Shown here one piece after another: positions 1 to 18,858 of a stretch of DNA of 64,000 nucleotides. The DNA comes from Hyperoplus lanceolatus (lineage: Eukaryota; Chordata; Actinopteri; Uranoscopiformes; Ammodytidae). The stretch lies in contig CM049395.1 in assembly GCA_026929865.2 (NCBI GenBank), positions 14,607,001 to 14,671,000 of the forward strand, read 5' to 3'. Below the pieces are notes generated by a model. It was given only the letters and a program-made list of their open reading frames with translations. It did no database searches and was not told the origin of the DNA. Each line of letters begins with the position of its first letter. Position 1 is the stretch's first letter. Position numbers and translations under genes: made by a program.

Positions 1-13
1 TTGTTTCCGACAG

Positions 14-7515
<7,502 letters not shown>

Positions 7516-9328
7516 TGGAGCTGTGAAGGTTTCAAAGAGAAAAACATTACACAAAGGTTGCAATGCTCAAGCCTAGAGGTTCATTCTTTTTTTCTTTTTA
7601 AAAGAAATCACAGCTCTGAGGACCTTGTGCGTGTAGTTACGGGTTAACTAGCCATGTGCGTGCATGATGGGACGTATTCGAGTGATAGGTTGTGAGATCC
7701 CGCCTGCCGCAGATAGGAGAAAGGTGCAGGCTTATTGTGCAATGCTTCAGCTACTAGAGGACCCTATACCTGATTAAAACAACATGCTGTTTGTACATAT
7801 TACTGATTATCTAAGGACTAAACAGATGCTCTTTTTTTCTCTGCCTTCTAAACCTTGGTGGTTGGTTGTGTTTTAGGGCTGACAGCTGGTTCAAATACTT
7901 TGTCATTTCTGTTGCAATCAGTGTGGATGGCCATATTCGCTGAGCTGACCTCCAGCTTTCTCCTACTGTGTATTCTCCACGGTTAACAGTCTGAGGTTAT
8001 GTACATACTAACCAATGCTGATATTGAACATTCACACATGTAAATACTCCAGAGAAATGTGTCTGTCTGTTATGTGACCAAATAATCATTATTTCTTTTT
8101 TTTTTCTTGAAAGTAGCTGGCATCATAATATCACCATATTCATGTGTTTTAGGGGTTTAACTTCATAGCCTTCTGATATTTAACATGATTTTAAAGGGGA
8201 TGGAAGAGACTGTGATTGTTGAATTTTTGCTTTCCTCCTAAAAAGAAGAGGGAATTGAGATTGTTGCTTGTTGATATTAGCCACTCCCTTGCACTTCAGT
8301 TTGCAATCAGTTAAAGTTTATGCCGAACAAATTGTTTAACAACATTAATACTCGACTCTTTTGCTCGATGCTTTTAAACAATACTTATACTGAGATCCTG
8401 TTTTCTTCTCTGTCCAGCCACTGACATAAAAAACTGCCCGTTTCTACTATGTCTGTCACAGACGGTATTCTCTGTTAAACTATGCTTAACTCATAACATT
8501 TAAAAGGAAATGTTAAGGAAACATGAATGGGATAAGTCTGCATACTTGGCTTATACCGCTGATGTTGAGTTTACAAAGAATGCTTTTTCTAGTAGGCTAT
8601 CTAGGGATTCTGATTAATCTGAGTCATTTTATTTCTGTGAACAGTACTGACCCAGGAAAATATGAAGACGTGACAAATTGACCTTATTCACACAAGTGCA
8701 TTAGTGTCAACGTTTGCTGCCTGACCGACTGACTGACTGACCAGAGCAAGCACAAACTATACTGATAGTTTTTTTCTGAATGGACCAGATATCTGAGGTG
8801 GCAGGATTCAACTCACTACTTCCTGAATACAGTTGTATTGCCTAGCATGATATTATTATTGGTTTTCTTTTTACTTGTACATTGTTTATTTAATTTCTTA
8901 ATGCTAATCTTGTTTCAGATATAATGATAATATTACAGCAAACAACTCATATGACTTATTTATTAAAACTGCTTAAAATTAGTGTTCCTTCTTGTGTCTG
9001 AATGAATCTCTCCATAGCAGGAAAAAGACTGACTGAGGGCTGAATGAAACCCTGTGGTTTATACTATATAGTTATATGACAACATGGTGGATAAAACACT
9101 GCACATAAACAGATGGTCATATTTGTGGATCTCTGAAATTTATTTGGAGCATTGGTATCAGCTAGAAGACATTCAAGCATCAGACATGTTCACTTATAAA
9201 GAACAAATTCAAATACATGTGCAAGAGTACTCTAGCTTTAGCTTTGGACTTTGTTATATTGTCTCAAAATTGACTCAAGATGGAACAAAAAAGTCAATGA
9301 AAAAAAAAATAATAATTTGAAACTGTGC
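7516..9328. other. usp8 3' UTR and intergenic gap between convergent genes
   Basis: No ORF of note. The usp8 3' UTR must lie here; ATTAAA at about 8960 is a candidate signal, and more than one end is possible. The stop of the convergent USP50-like gene is at 9331-9329, so the two 3' UTRs are close or overlap. Confidence 0.5.
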
Positions 9329-12300
9329 TCAAAGTCCATTGATCATTGGCTTCTGAAAAGGTTTGCGGCTGTAGAGCAGCATGTAGGCATTTGGAGATTG
9401 AACAAGGCTGTCTTGTACCTCCCTGACCACTGAGTCGTCAAAACAGTGCCAGGTCCGGATCAGGGCGTTGTGACACAGAGCTGTGTAGTGACCCATGTTC
9501 AGATGCCCCAAATGGTTCTAGAGAAGAAAAGGATTCATTTTATTGTAACAATTTCCAGAAAGATGGAAAAGAAAAATGGTTGGCCAGGGTCAAACCTCAT
9601 TACAAGGCAAAGAGTTTGACATTTCATGCACACATAATTATAATGTGGCATTTTTTTCTTAATATTGTAAATAATAAACATGCTGTAGGGGAGAACGGGG
9701 TAATATGTCACACGGGTTGGTTGTCACAATCGTTATATCTCCGAACCAGAAGGTGCTGTCTGTGAAATGTTGGTATGGTAATATCCAGAATTGGGGTCAG
9801 AGGTCACCTACATAGTCTTCCTTGGAGTTAGACTGCTGAATTTGAGGTGAGAGGACTGTTTGTGTTTTTCATGTCAAATTGAAAATATTTAGCTCCTCAT
9901 TATTTTTCTTCTAGGCTTTTACACAATGGGTTTTTAACAAAATACTTGTTACCCTCAAAAAGTGTGAAGGGTGAACTGTAGTTTAGATTGTGGTTAGCAA
10001 GCTAATCAGTTGTCAGATGGTTGTTGGCTTTGATGCTGGCAAGAAATTCAAGTTGGGGTTGGTTGTCACATGTTATCCAAAGGCTGCAGCCAGAAAAGGA
10101 ACCCAATAACGAAAGAAATTGTCAAACTGTATCCTCACTGACACCCCAGTGAAGGAGAGAATAGAGCAGGAAAAGGCAGCTAGCATACAAAAGAAAAAAG
10201 GGCAACAAAATCAAAACAACCCAGTGCATCCCAAACTAGACCAGCTGCCGAGGTAAGTTCGAGTAAGTTATGTAGGCCTATTTGTCCACTTGACAATGCA
10301 ATTAAACTTTCAAATTTAGTTCTGCTTTCTTGCCTTCTTTTTAAGATTATTCCCATAGATAACATTGTGACAAACAACCCCATAGTGTGTGACAACCGAC
10401 CCCTTGATGGGGTTGGTTGTCACAATGTGTAAGGGTGTCTTTGATGATTAATTTCTTCTTTATTACAATAAGATTAAGAGAAAAAGTGAGGGGTACACAT
10501 TTCAAGCCAACACCTTAAACTTCAATCTAATGTTTAGGTGATGAGCAATTCTCACTAGAGTAAAAAGTGTGCCTACGTACCCCGTTCTCCCCTACACAGT
10601 TGAACTTGTTTGTGAGTTAAAGGCCTACTTCACCGCCGGTTTGAATATGAAGGTGTATTGAATTCTGAGATCCTATGTAGTATAAATGTGCAAAAAAAAA
10701 AAAAAAAATCGGTTCATCCTAGCCTAAGAAAACGCAGAAAGAGTGTTTTTTTAACCCTATATTTCTCTTTCTTGTGACATCACAGAAAGAGAAATATAGA
10801 GTTAAAAAAACGTACTTTGTAAATATTACTGTGATGTCACAGTAAAAGACATCACAGTAATATTTACAAAGTAAGTATACTATACAATTTACTACATCAA
10901 CCTAGAAGCCAACAAATATATGTTATCTGATATAAAAAATATATATTCAACAATTTGTAGAGCAAATGGGTCTCCATGTGTGTTTTGTGAATCCATCTTC
11001 GTGTGTACCGGTTTGATATTTTTGGAAAATAAGGACATTTTGAGGGTCCTGACTTGGTTTCAAGGTACAGGTGAGAGCCAATTTAAGTTGAATATTAGGG
11101 TTGGGGTAAAGAATTAAGTCGTGATGGTAAGGGGCTATGGAATGCATTATGTCATTGAGGATCCTCACAAAGGGGTTTGTCTGTGTGCGTGCGAGCGTGT
11201 GTTTGTGTTCACTCACCACAACAGCATATAGGCGGTATGAAGAATATGAGGTGTTCTGCACTGAGCTGGGTAGAAACCGGGTGAGATCGAGCCTCATGGG
11301 GAACACAACATTAGTCCTCAGTTTCACCTGGTTCTTCCCTTTACAACCAAATCTGCAGAGGAGACAGGGATCATATTGACTCCAGAAGATATTGTTAGCT
11401 TACAGCCAATAATACAAACAACGTTAACTGGAGTAAATCAAGATAGCAGTTCATTTTGGGACACATTACGCGTGTTGATGTGTTAGTGCATTCACCTTCA
11501 GTTGGACATAGCTGTTTTAACTAGCCGTCCATGATTAAAATGTCAGGTACTTCTATTCGTTTCCACATGGGCAGTGGCACTATTATAATCTAAAGATTAC
11601 TGCTTTACTTCATATGGAATGCAGAAAACTTGCAGAATTCTAATTTTCACTATACCTTTCCAATGGGTAAATTTTTGTCAAAATGTCTTTTCGAGGTACA
11701 GACAAGAAGGTACAAATATGTACCAATGTTTAAGGTGCAGTGTTGTACCCTGCTAAGGTACCACTGGCAAAGCATTTGTACCCTTTTAGGACAATTCATG
11801 TACCTTGATTTCTTAGTGTGTATGGCAACTGGGAAAAGTTCAGGTACTTATTAAGTTCATGTGGTATGATTGAAAGCCCCATGCCAGCTACTAAGTGGGC
11901 CTTTAGGTTAGAGTTTTATATAAATGATTAAAATTTTAAGTTTTGAATCTTGTGTATTCTTTCAAATAGCCCAAACATGCCTAAACTTATTTTAAGATTT
12001 TACCATGAAAGATGATGTCACTATACCCACCGTTTCAGGTGCAACATGAGGATCTCTGGAGGTTTGTCCAAACACGTGAGGACTGTTGTTTCTCTTCTCA
12101 GCCCACACTCTGAACACAGCATCTGCTCTCCCCCGGTCAGAATAGTCTGTTCAAAGAACAACGACAGGCAATCCTGCACAACGTAGAGACGGAACAATTA
12201 GGACAAGACCAACAATGTCTGAAATTGGACATTTGAATGGTGCAAATTGGAGCTGCACGCTATTAAAAGTTACCTGAATGGAACACTTAATGACGACTGT

Positions 12301-15300
12301 TGGAATGGGTAGTGACAGTACAGTGAAGGTCTGTGTGCTGTGTGTCTGGAGTTCACAATGCATGCAGAGGGTCATGTAGCTCAGCTGGCCCTCAAACAGA
12401 CGCAAGACCACGGTGGACTCATCTGCAGTGGCACAGTCCCTGTTCTGGTCTGAGCTGGGCTGTCGTATTGAGGAGCGCATCTGGCGTTTTGCAACCTTGT
12501 AAAAGTACACACAAACAAAGATGTGCTTGTTCAGTAAGGTGTATGGACTTGCAGCTGCAGGATAGAGAAGGTGTCATGGATCACGCTGCACCTTCTTGAG
12601 GTCGTCGTGAAGAGCATTGAGGAGAAATAGCAGGAGTTCCTGGGCGTCCTGCTGGGAGGAGTTGTTGAACTGTGGGAGGATGCAGCCTAACACAGAGCGG
12701 GCCTCCACAGGGGCACAGCTGGAGCTCCTGCCCAGCCACATCTCCTGCAGCAGGCGGACAAACACCTCGGCCACCCGGCAATTAGACCTGCACCAAGAAA
12801 GATTAAAACGCTTGGAAAACACAACAGTCGTTGTTGGAGAGATAAGGGTTGGTGGTCTTACCTTACCTTGCCAGCTCTTTGCGAGTGTCTTGATTAAGGA
12901 GGTGCTCCACCAGGGGCACGGTGGAACACAGGCATTGTAACACAGAATTTAGGTAGCAGGAGTTGCCGGAGTTGTCCAAACCACACACTCCTGGTCTGTT
13001 CCACCTCTGCAGCCTACCTGCAGCGCTGCAGCCTCGCTCCTCACTTTCCACCTCCTGACCACAGCTGATAGTATTTGTCCTGCAACACCAGTGACAGACC
13101 TTAAGTCAAAACTAACCTCAATCTTTTATAACATAATGAACAGACACTTTCTCAAGCTAAAGACCCAAACATTTTATTCTACTTTTCGATTTTTTGCTGT
13201 ACAGTAAATGGTCTTGGAATGGAATTGATTGAATACAAAATAGCCAATAGCCTTCCACATTAAGCCTTCATACAAACATCTACATGCCTCCGCGCCGGCG
13301 TCAGCCAAAGGCTAAAGGTGATGTGTTTTCGGGGCTGTCCACCGGTCTAAGCCAATCATTTGAGCGTGATACCTCATGGACGCTTTGAGGGATTTTCTTA
13401 TAAGTTTGCACAAATGTCGACTCTGACTCAAGGATGACCTGATTATATCAAAGGTCAAGGGCACTGTGACCTTGACCTGATTATATCAAAGGTCAAGGGC
13501 ACTGTGACCTTGATCTGATTATATCAAAGGTCAAGGGCACTGTGACCTTGACCTGATTATATCAAAGGTCAAGGGCACTGTGACCTTGCATATTGTCCGA
13601 GCAATATCTAAAGCACGCTTTGAGGGATTTTCCTCTTTGAACAAATGTAAACTCTGATTCAAGTCTTGTGAGCACAATATTTTATAAATGCATTGGAGAT
13701 TTTTTTCCCTCAAATTAAGCACAAACCTTCTATTGGATTGAATGTGAACTGGTGATGTTGGAGGTCAAAGGTAATTGTGATGTTACATATTGTGGTTGCA
13801 GCGACCTTGTACCATATTGTAGCTTCTTAGGGGCTTAAACTTTTTGAAAGCATTGCCTATCACCACTGCACTTTCACTGCCAGGTGGTAGTTCTATCTAG
13901 ACATCAAATGCTTTCAAAAATAGAAATATTTATTACTGCCCCACTGCTATGGCTTACCTTTTTTACCTTGTTGTTTGGTAGTTTATTCTAACATCTAACA
14001 TTGTGAAGGCAATTTTATTTCAGCTTTAGTTGAAAACACATCAAACAAACTGTGATACTTACCTTTGCTTTGAAAGATTTGCTAAACCTGTTTGTTGGTA
14101 GGAAGTGCTGTTTAGCTGTGGCAGAACGGGCACAGTGACACTCCTGTCCACGGCCAGTTGAGAGGCCAGAGTCCTGGTGAACTGTGTCAGTGTGACCTGC
14201 CTGTCTGAGCCCGGGCTCTGCAGAGAGTAGAGCGTGAAGGTGTTGATGCAGACAATGTGTAGAGTCGCCCAGAGGCCCGGGAGGAACACATCTGCCACGG
14301 ATCCTTTCAGGTCGGACGGGGGAAAGAGCGCAGGTCCGGTCCAGCCATGCAGGTGGGCTACACCATGAGACAGGGACTCCTCAGATGTTCGTTGGTGCTT
14401 GATTGGAGGAGATGAGGACGGTGTTGCTGCGTCTGTGACTGGACTGGTAGCAGTTTGAACAAAATTAACATTGACTCCAAAGCCAGAGAAGGCATCTGCA
14501 GGTCTGCCATCTATCCAAGCAGAACTGTCCAGCTGAACCAGGTGTCTGCTGCTGCTGCAGAAAGGCCTCAGCAGGTGTCCGACCACCTGCTCCACGACAG
14601 GTTTCCTACTCCCTCTCTGGAGATGCTCTGGACAGTACAGACACATGTTACAGATGAACCCAGAGTCTGTGTCACAGAGGAGGGCGAGATGGAGAGCACA
14701 AGGACCCCCCTGCTCGTAGGTAAGTCGATACTTCTTCACAGCTAGGTTGTGACCGGGTGTGTACAAGGCCTGGAAGCGTCTGGTTAGGTGGCTACAGAAG
14801 GCAGAGAGTGCTTCCAACTTGTCTCCATCCTCCAGTCTGGTCAGAGATAGGAGGTTGTTCTGGAAGCTATTTCTCTTCAGGACCCCCTGCCATCCGTCCA
14901 GTGTTGGGGTCAGCTCTGGTCCAAAGCTGCCGTTCTCTCCAACAGACAGACCACTCTGTAGGACTATAGAGAACCATGTTAACGCCTCGGCATATTCCCC
15001 CTCGGAGAAATGTGCGCTCTGCTCTCTGCTCTGGCCGTATGAGTGACGACGGTTAGCTGCTCCAGCCTTCACACCAGCAGCTCTTTTGATCAGCTCCCGC
15101 ACGGCTCCTCTGTTCAACACTTCCAGGAGAAGTTCTCTGGCTGTATGGTAGACCTGGTAAGTGGGTCCGCTCCGAATAGTAGCGAGCGGCTTCACTTTTT
15201 TGGACCTGAAGATATTTGGTAAGCACAGGTCGTCCTTCTGCTGGGAGTCTCCAGGCAGTCCGTCCGCTAGGTGGCACTCCTCTGTCATCCAGGTGCACTC

Positions 15301-15327
15301 CCTCACTGACAAAATCTTGGCCTTCAT
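9329..15327 (-). CDS. piggyBac-transposase-like domain fused to a complete USP protease (USP50-like)
   Basis: Seven coding exons on the minus strand: 15327-14063, 13079-12867, 12787-12592, 12495-12274, 12173-12031, 11352-11217, 9517-9329; all junctions are in frame, giving about 787 residues. Residues 1-422 come from one exon and match piggyBac transposase order: helical N-terminus, YTPG (189-192), LLCDTDSG (216-223), QLDSSAW (265-271), [10 protein letters not shown] (359-368). Residues 455-787 form a full USP domain: Cys box [12 protein letters not shown] (Cys463), QQDAQELL, zinc pairs CMHC and CSEC, His box [12 protein letters not shown] (His735), FDD (752-753). Intron phases equal those of usp8, and it lies tail-to-tail with usp8, as USP50 does in mammals. 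The first exon's ORF ends exactly at a strong donor (AAAG|GTAAGT). A possible acceptor at about 15354 hints at further 5' exons, so the true N-terminus is uncertain. The USP part is sure; the transposase origin is likely; the fused transcript is inferred from splice sites. Confidence 0.8.
9686..10594. mobile_element. TA-flanked TIR element in the USP50-like intron
   Basis: Inverted ends GGGGAGAACGGGGTA (about 9688) and TACCCCGTTCTCCCC (to 10592), with TA on both sides as in Tc1/mariner-type targets. The interior repeats the word GTTGGTTGTCACA several times. No transposase ORF. Related by its ends to the element at 58351-59605. Confidence 0.7.
10744..10872. repeat. Two adjacent inverted repeats (tandem hairpins)
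   Basis: Hairpin 1: arms of about 32 nt at 10744-10776 and 10780-10811, near perfect. Hairpin 2: a perfect 24/24 match between 10814-10837 and 10849-10872 with an 11-nt loop. Both carry TGTGATGTCA-like words. They lie in the USP50-like intron. Confidence 0.85.
13270..13920. repeat. Dispersed repeat copy with internal 38-bp tandem array
   Basis: Begins ATGCCTCCGCGCCGGCGTCAGCC and includes TGTGAGCACAATATT, AGCACAAAC and TTGAAAGCATTGCCTA. The same phrases occur in order at 40260-40625, so this is an interspersed family. A 38-bp unit (CCTGATTATATCAAAGGTCA...) repeats four times at 13438-13588. Lies in the intron between the transposase-like exon and the Cys-box exon. Confidence 0.8.
13438..13588. 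repeat. 38-bp tandem repeat, four copies
   Basis: Units at 13438, 13476, 13514 and 13552 (last one 37 bp), differing by one or two bases. Each contains TCAAAGGTCAAGGGCA and the opposed TGACCTTGA, i.e. nuclear-receptor-type half-sites in both directions. Confidence 0.9.
14063..15327 (-). other. Single-exon piggyBac-like (DDE_Tnp_1_7-type) region of the fusion gene
   Basis: The exon covers nearly the whole length of a piggyBac transposase core in the right order. Residues 111-128 match the conserved helix before the catalytic core, 148-166 the SRDRFD...LRMDD region, 181-200 the ...YTPGAHLTIDEQ region, 212-224 the strand with LMMCDSGT, 259-271 the CRNITCDNW region, and 353-368 the conserved INIACINSFIIYS helix. 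The position of the first catalytic Asp (TIDEQ in the insect enzyme) reads VKK here (197-199), so the triad is broken. A candidate second Asp, D267, remains. I see no C-terminal cysteine-rich domain. No intron, stop or frameshift interrupts 1265 nt, which argues for long-term constraint on a domesticated domain rather than a decaying copy. Alignment is from memory of the Trichoplusia enzyme. Confidence 0.7.
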
Positions 15328-15353
15328 CTTCACCTCTCTGCTGCTCCGTCTAA

Positions 15354-18300
15354 GAAAGAGCCATCAATAAATAGTGATAGCTTTTCTCAAAACGGATATC
15401 TCTGATCTGACCTAGATGGAGATGGAAAGAGATGAGCTAACAAAAAATTAAAAATTAAATAAATACCGTGTGCCTGAAAGTCCAAAATGAGAAGAGCACC
15501 AGACTATGAACACAGTGCGCTCAAGAGCTTGTTTCATCCTGTAAGGTGTGTGTGTGTGTGTGTGTGTTGATCTGTTTTAAGTTGCAACACACACTCATGA
15601 GACTCTGCTGTTGATGTAAATCACCAGGCATCCACTGTAACTACACAACTGTTTCTCAGCAACCAACAAATGCAACACTTTGACCTCAGTGCAGCAGCTC
15701 TCGTGACATGTTATTGTCCCCAGGGTTCGGCCTGACATTAATCAAACCATTTAGGAGCCAAGGGGAAACCAGTATTATCATTTGCTTCATAGTCATTGTT
15801 AGTTAGTCATTGTTTGCAGTTTCATATGATCCACCAGATGGGTCTCAGTATATTATTTTGTCTTTCAATGCAGAAAATTAAGCTTATGTAAGGAACACCT
15901 GCCTAACCTAATGCATTGTTCTTTCTTTCTTTTTGCTTGTACATGGCACTGAATTACAGTTTCTTTGGTTTGCTGGCGTGTGACGCTGTTGGACTGGCAT
16001 GCTACTCCTTAGCTTATTCCTAAAAAGCACAACCTGTTATAAAAACATGAAATCAAACTGAAGCCCCATCAGAAACATTGAGATACATGAGTGGAACATG
16101 ATGTATTCTCAGAGATCAGATGAAAGACAGACTTAAAACAGATTAATAGTTTATATGTGTTGATTTTAAACAACTTAAATCTGCTTAGTAGGCTCTCACA
16201 GACTTAAAAACAAAGTTAACTTTCTATTGTAAGCAATGCTATCAGCTGATTTGATTAACAGTGCATTCTGCATTCTGTACCTATCGCCATGGTGTCCCAC
16301 AGCCCCTCATTGATTATCAGTGGATCTATTTGCTGGTGTGACATCGCAAAAAACATCTATATGTGTGTCCTGTTACTGGGTCTTAGAGATAGAAGTGTAT
16401 GTTTATTAAAACTTGATTTAAAAAAAAATTGTCAATGCTGAATGTCAAAAATGATTCCCTTCTATAGAACAATGTATTTATTCTATTAAATGGCAAAGGC
16501 TTATATTCTTTGAATACAACATGAGAGAGGCCACGTGTAATATTACCTGCCACTGCCAGACACATCATCTCATATTGGCCAGGCTGAATATACTCCACAA
16601 AGGGGAGCTGTTTAGTCACTGTCAAATCGGCCACATTGACAAACCTGTCTGAACTTACTGCAGTAAAGGAAAGTAGAAGCAACAGCACTTTAAACCTTCA
16701 GATTTACACTTGATTATATCGCCACCCACAGGAATAAGAAGTTATAGTCCACAGTTGCAAATGGTGGCACGTCATTAAAAATTATTGTAACGTTGCATTA
16801 ATAACAAACTATTGAGTCTGCAGTCATGCATTTGATTTAACAAATCATACATTGCTCATTATTTCAATCCTTACATAATGAAAAGCCACACAGCCATGTG
16901 GACATATAGTCAGGGCCCCACCTTTTCTCCTCTCCAAACAAAGGATGACACACCTAAATGACACACGCATTGCATTGCCATACGTGTAACATTGTATCTC
17001 TATTACTTTGTTTGACTATAGATATAGATACGTAGATGTTAACCTTTACGTTTAAATCTCCTGGTATGCATTAGCACCAATGGTCTTGTTTCAAAGATCT
17101 CATTCCATTGGGGCAGCGCTCTGTTCAACAAATAAAGCCTGGTTGGCATTTCAGCCAAATGATTCAGCCAGCATTGTATGTTATGACAAAACCTCCACAG
17201 ATTTGATCGCACATTCACCTCATGGGAACAGAACTATCTGTTGGGAAGCTTTTATTTTGGCTGGAGCACAAGCTGTTTGGCTGTGAAATGCAGATTCATT
17301 TGGCAGTGAAGAAACAGACACAAAAGGCCTTTCTCAGCTTTGTTTTTTTTGCCTATAATCTTGATCACAATTACAATACAATTAAGTCATCACAAGTGTA
17401 CTGTTCACCTGGGACTATACCCGTAACCTCCAACAGATAGTATTGGAAAGCAAAACAGATGGTTGGTGTCTCGTCTCCTACATAATTCTGTTGGATGAAA
17501 AATCTCTTGAAAAAGGTGTCATCCATTGTCAACAAAAAGTATCATGTTTGCCTGTAGAACAAAATAACAGTTTAAGCGTGGGTGCAGAGTTATGTGACTA
17601 TAACACTGTATATTTCTGTCCAATAGGACACAACAAGTAGATGAACAAACAATAACAGTCCCTCAGTAGCAGTCTTAAGTGTTTTGCTTTTTTCTTGTGC
17701 AGCAACACCAGGGCGTCGTGACAATACCCTGCCTTCTGTCACTGGGGGAGGAAGGATCACACAATTACCTTGTGGGCTCTGGAAGCTCTCCTGCATAAAT
17801 CAAATCCACTTTTGAGCTCAAAATATGTTAATTTGTGAATATCAAAGGGCAATCTTCTCTCCTCCAGTAAGCCCTTTGAGGCTATCTGCACGTTCTACTG
17901 TATTAGAAAACCTGCTCATTTTAATCCCAGAAAATATCATCCAGAATTCACTGATACAGGATGAGCTTTGCTGTGACATGGCCGGTTCATGTCAATCACA
18001 CGATAAATAAGAAAATACACAGGTGAAGATTGTATTTCATATAGGAGTCTCGAGTATGACATGTAAGTTATATTTTGCAGCACACCGCCCAAACACTATT
18101 TGCTTCTCTGTTGGTGAAACAGAATGAAAAGTCAGAAAACACCCCCCCCCCCCCCCCCCCTGTAAGTTTCCTCGGTTCTCTGGACAGTAGGCCTACATGG
18201 ACAATAGAACATATGATAAATGATTGATGATGAAACTGTCAGAGACTTCTCAATGGAAACTGTTTGGTCACTGTTGTCAGACAGCTGTTTGTAAGCTATA

Positions 18301-18790
18301 CCTTATTATTCTCTGTGTGGAAAAAATCACACACACAAAAGGCCGACGCACACGATCATTTCACCTACATAAAAAGGGCTTACTATCAGTTCAATTTCAA
18401 AATCTCCAAATATCTCACAAAATATGGTGAGAAAAGCTTTTTATTTAAAACTCTGGCTTGGTTTGTCACTGCCGAATTATATTTATTATTATGTACTTTG
18501 CACAACTGTGGAAAAGAAGAGTAGAAACAAGTAAAGATGTCAGTGGAGGTGAAGTGTCATGGCTGCTTTATTTCCCTAAAAACCAGTGAAAGGTCACATG
18601 AGTGAGTGTGACTAATAACACACACGTCAGCCACTTCTTATAATGACATCTTGTCTTGATCCGTCTTTCCTCGGCAGCATACTGACAGGGTGAAGTCTTT
18701 CTACAGCTGCTCATTATATGTATCAGGAATACAGGTAGTTATTTAGGAATAGAACATTGAGTCACTGAATTGTGCAGAACACAAGAGACC

Positions 18791-18858
<68 letters not shown>

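Noticed and set aside
10616-10650. TTAA element starting TTAAAGGCCTACTTCACCG
   Set aside because: The start resembles a MITE end but no matching right end was found before 11.2 kb.
11680-11850. Repeated GGTAC words as a regulatory array
   Set aside because: Probably part of a degraded mobile element; spacing is irregular and no ends were found.
16383-16688. Minus-strand ORF with a hydrophobic start (MLLLLLSFTAVSSD)
   Set aside because: Looks like a signal peptide, but the rest has no motif, no splice context and no likeness to a known secreted protein.
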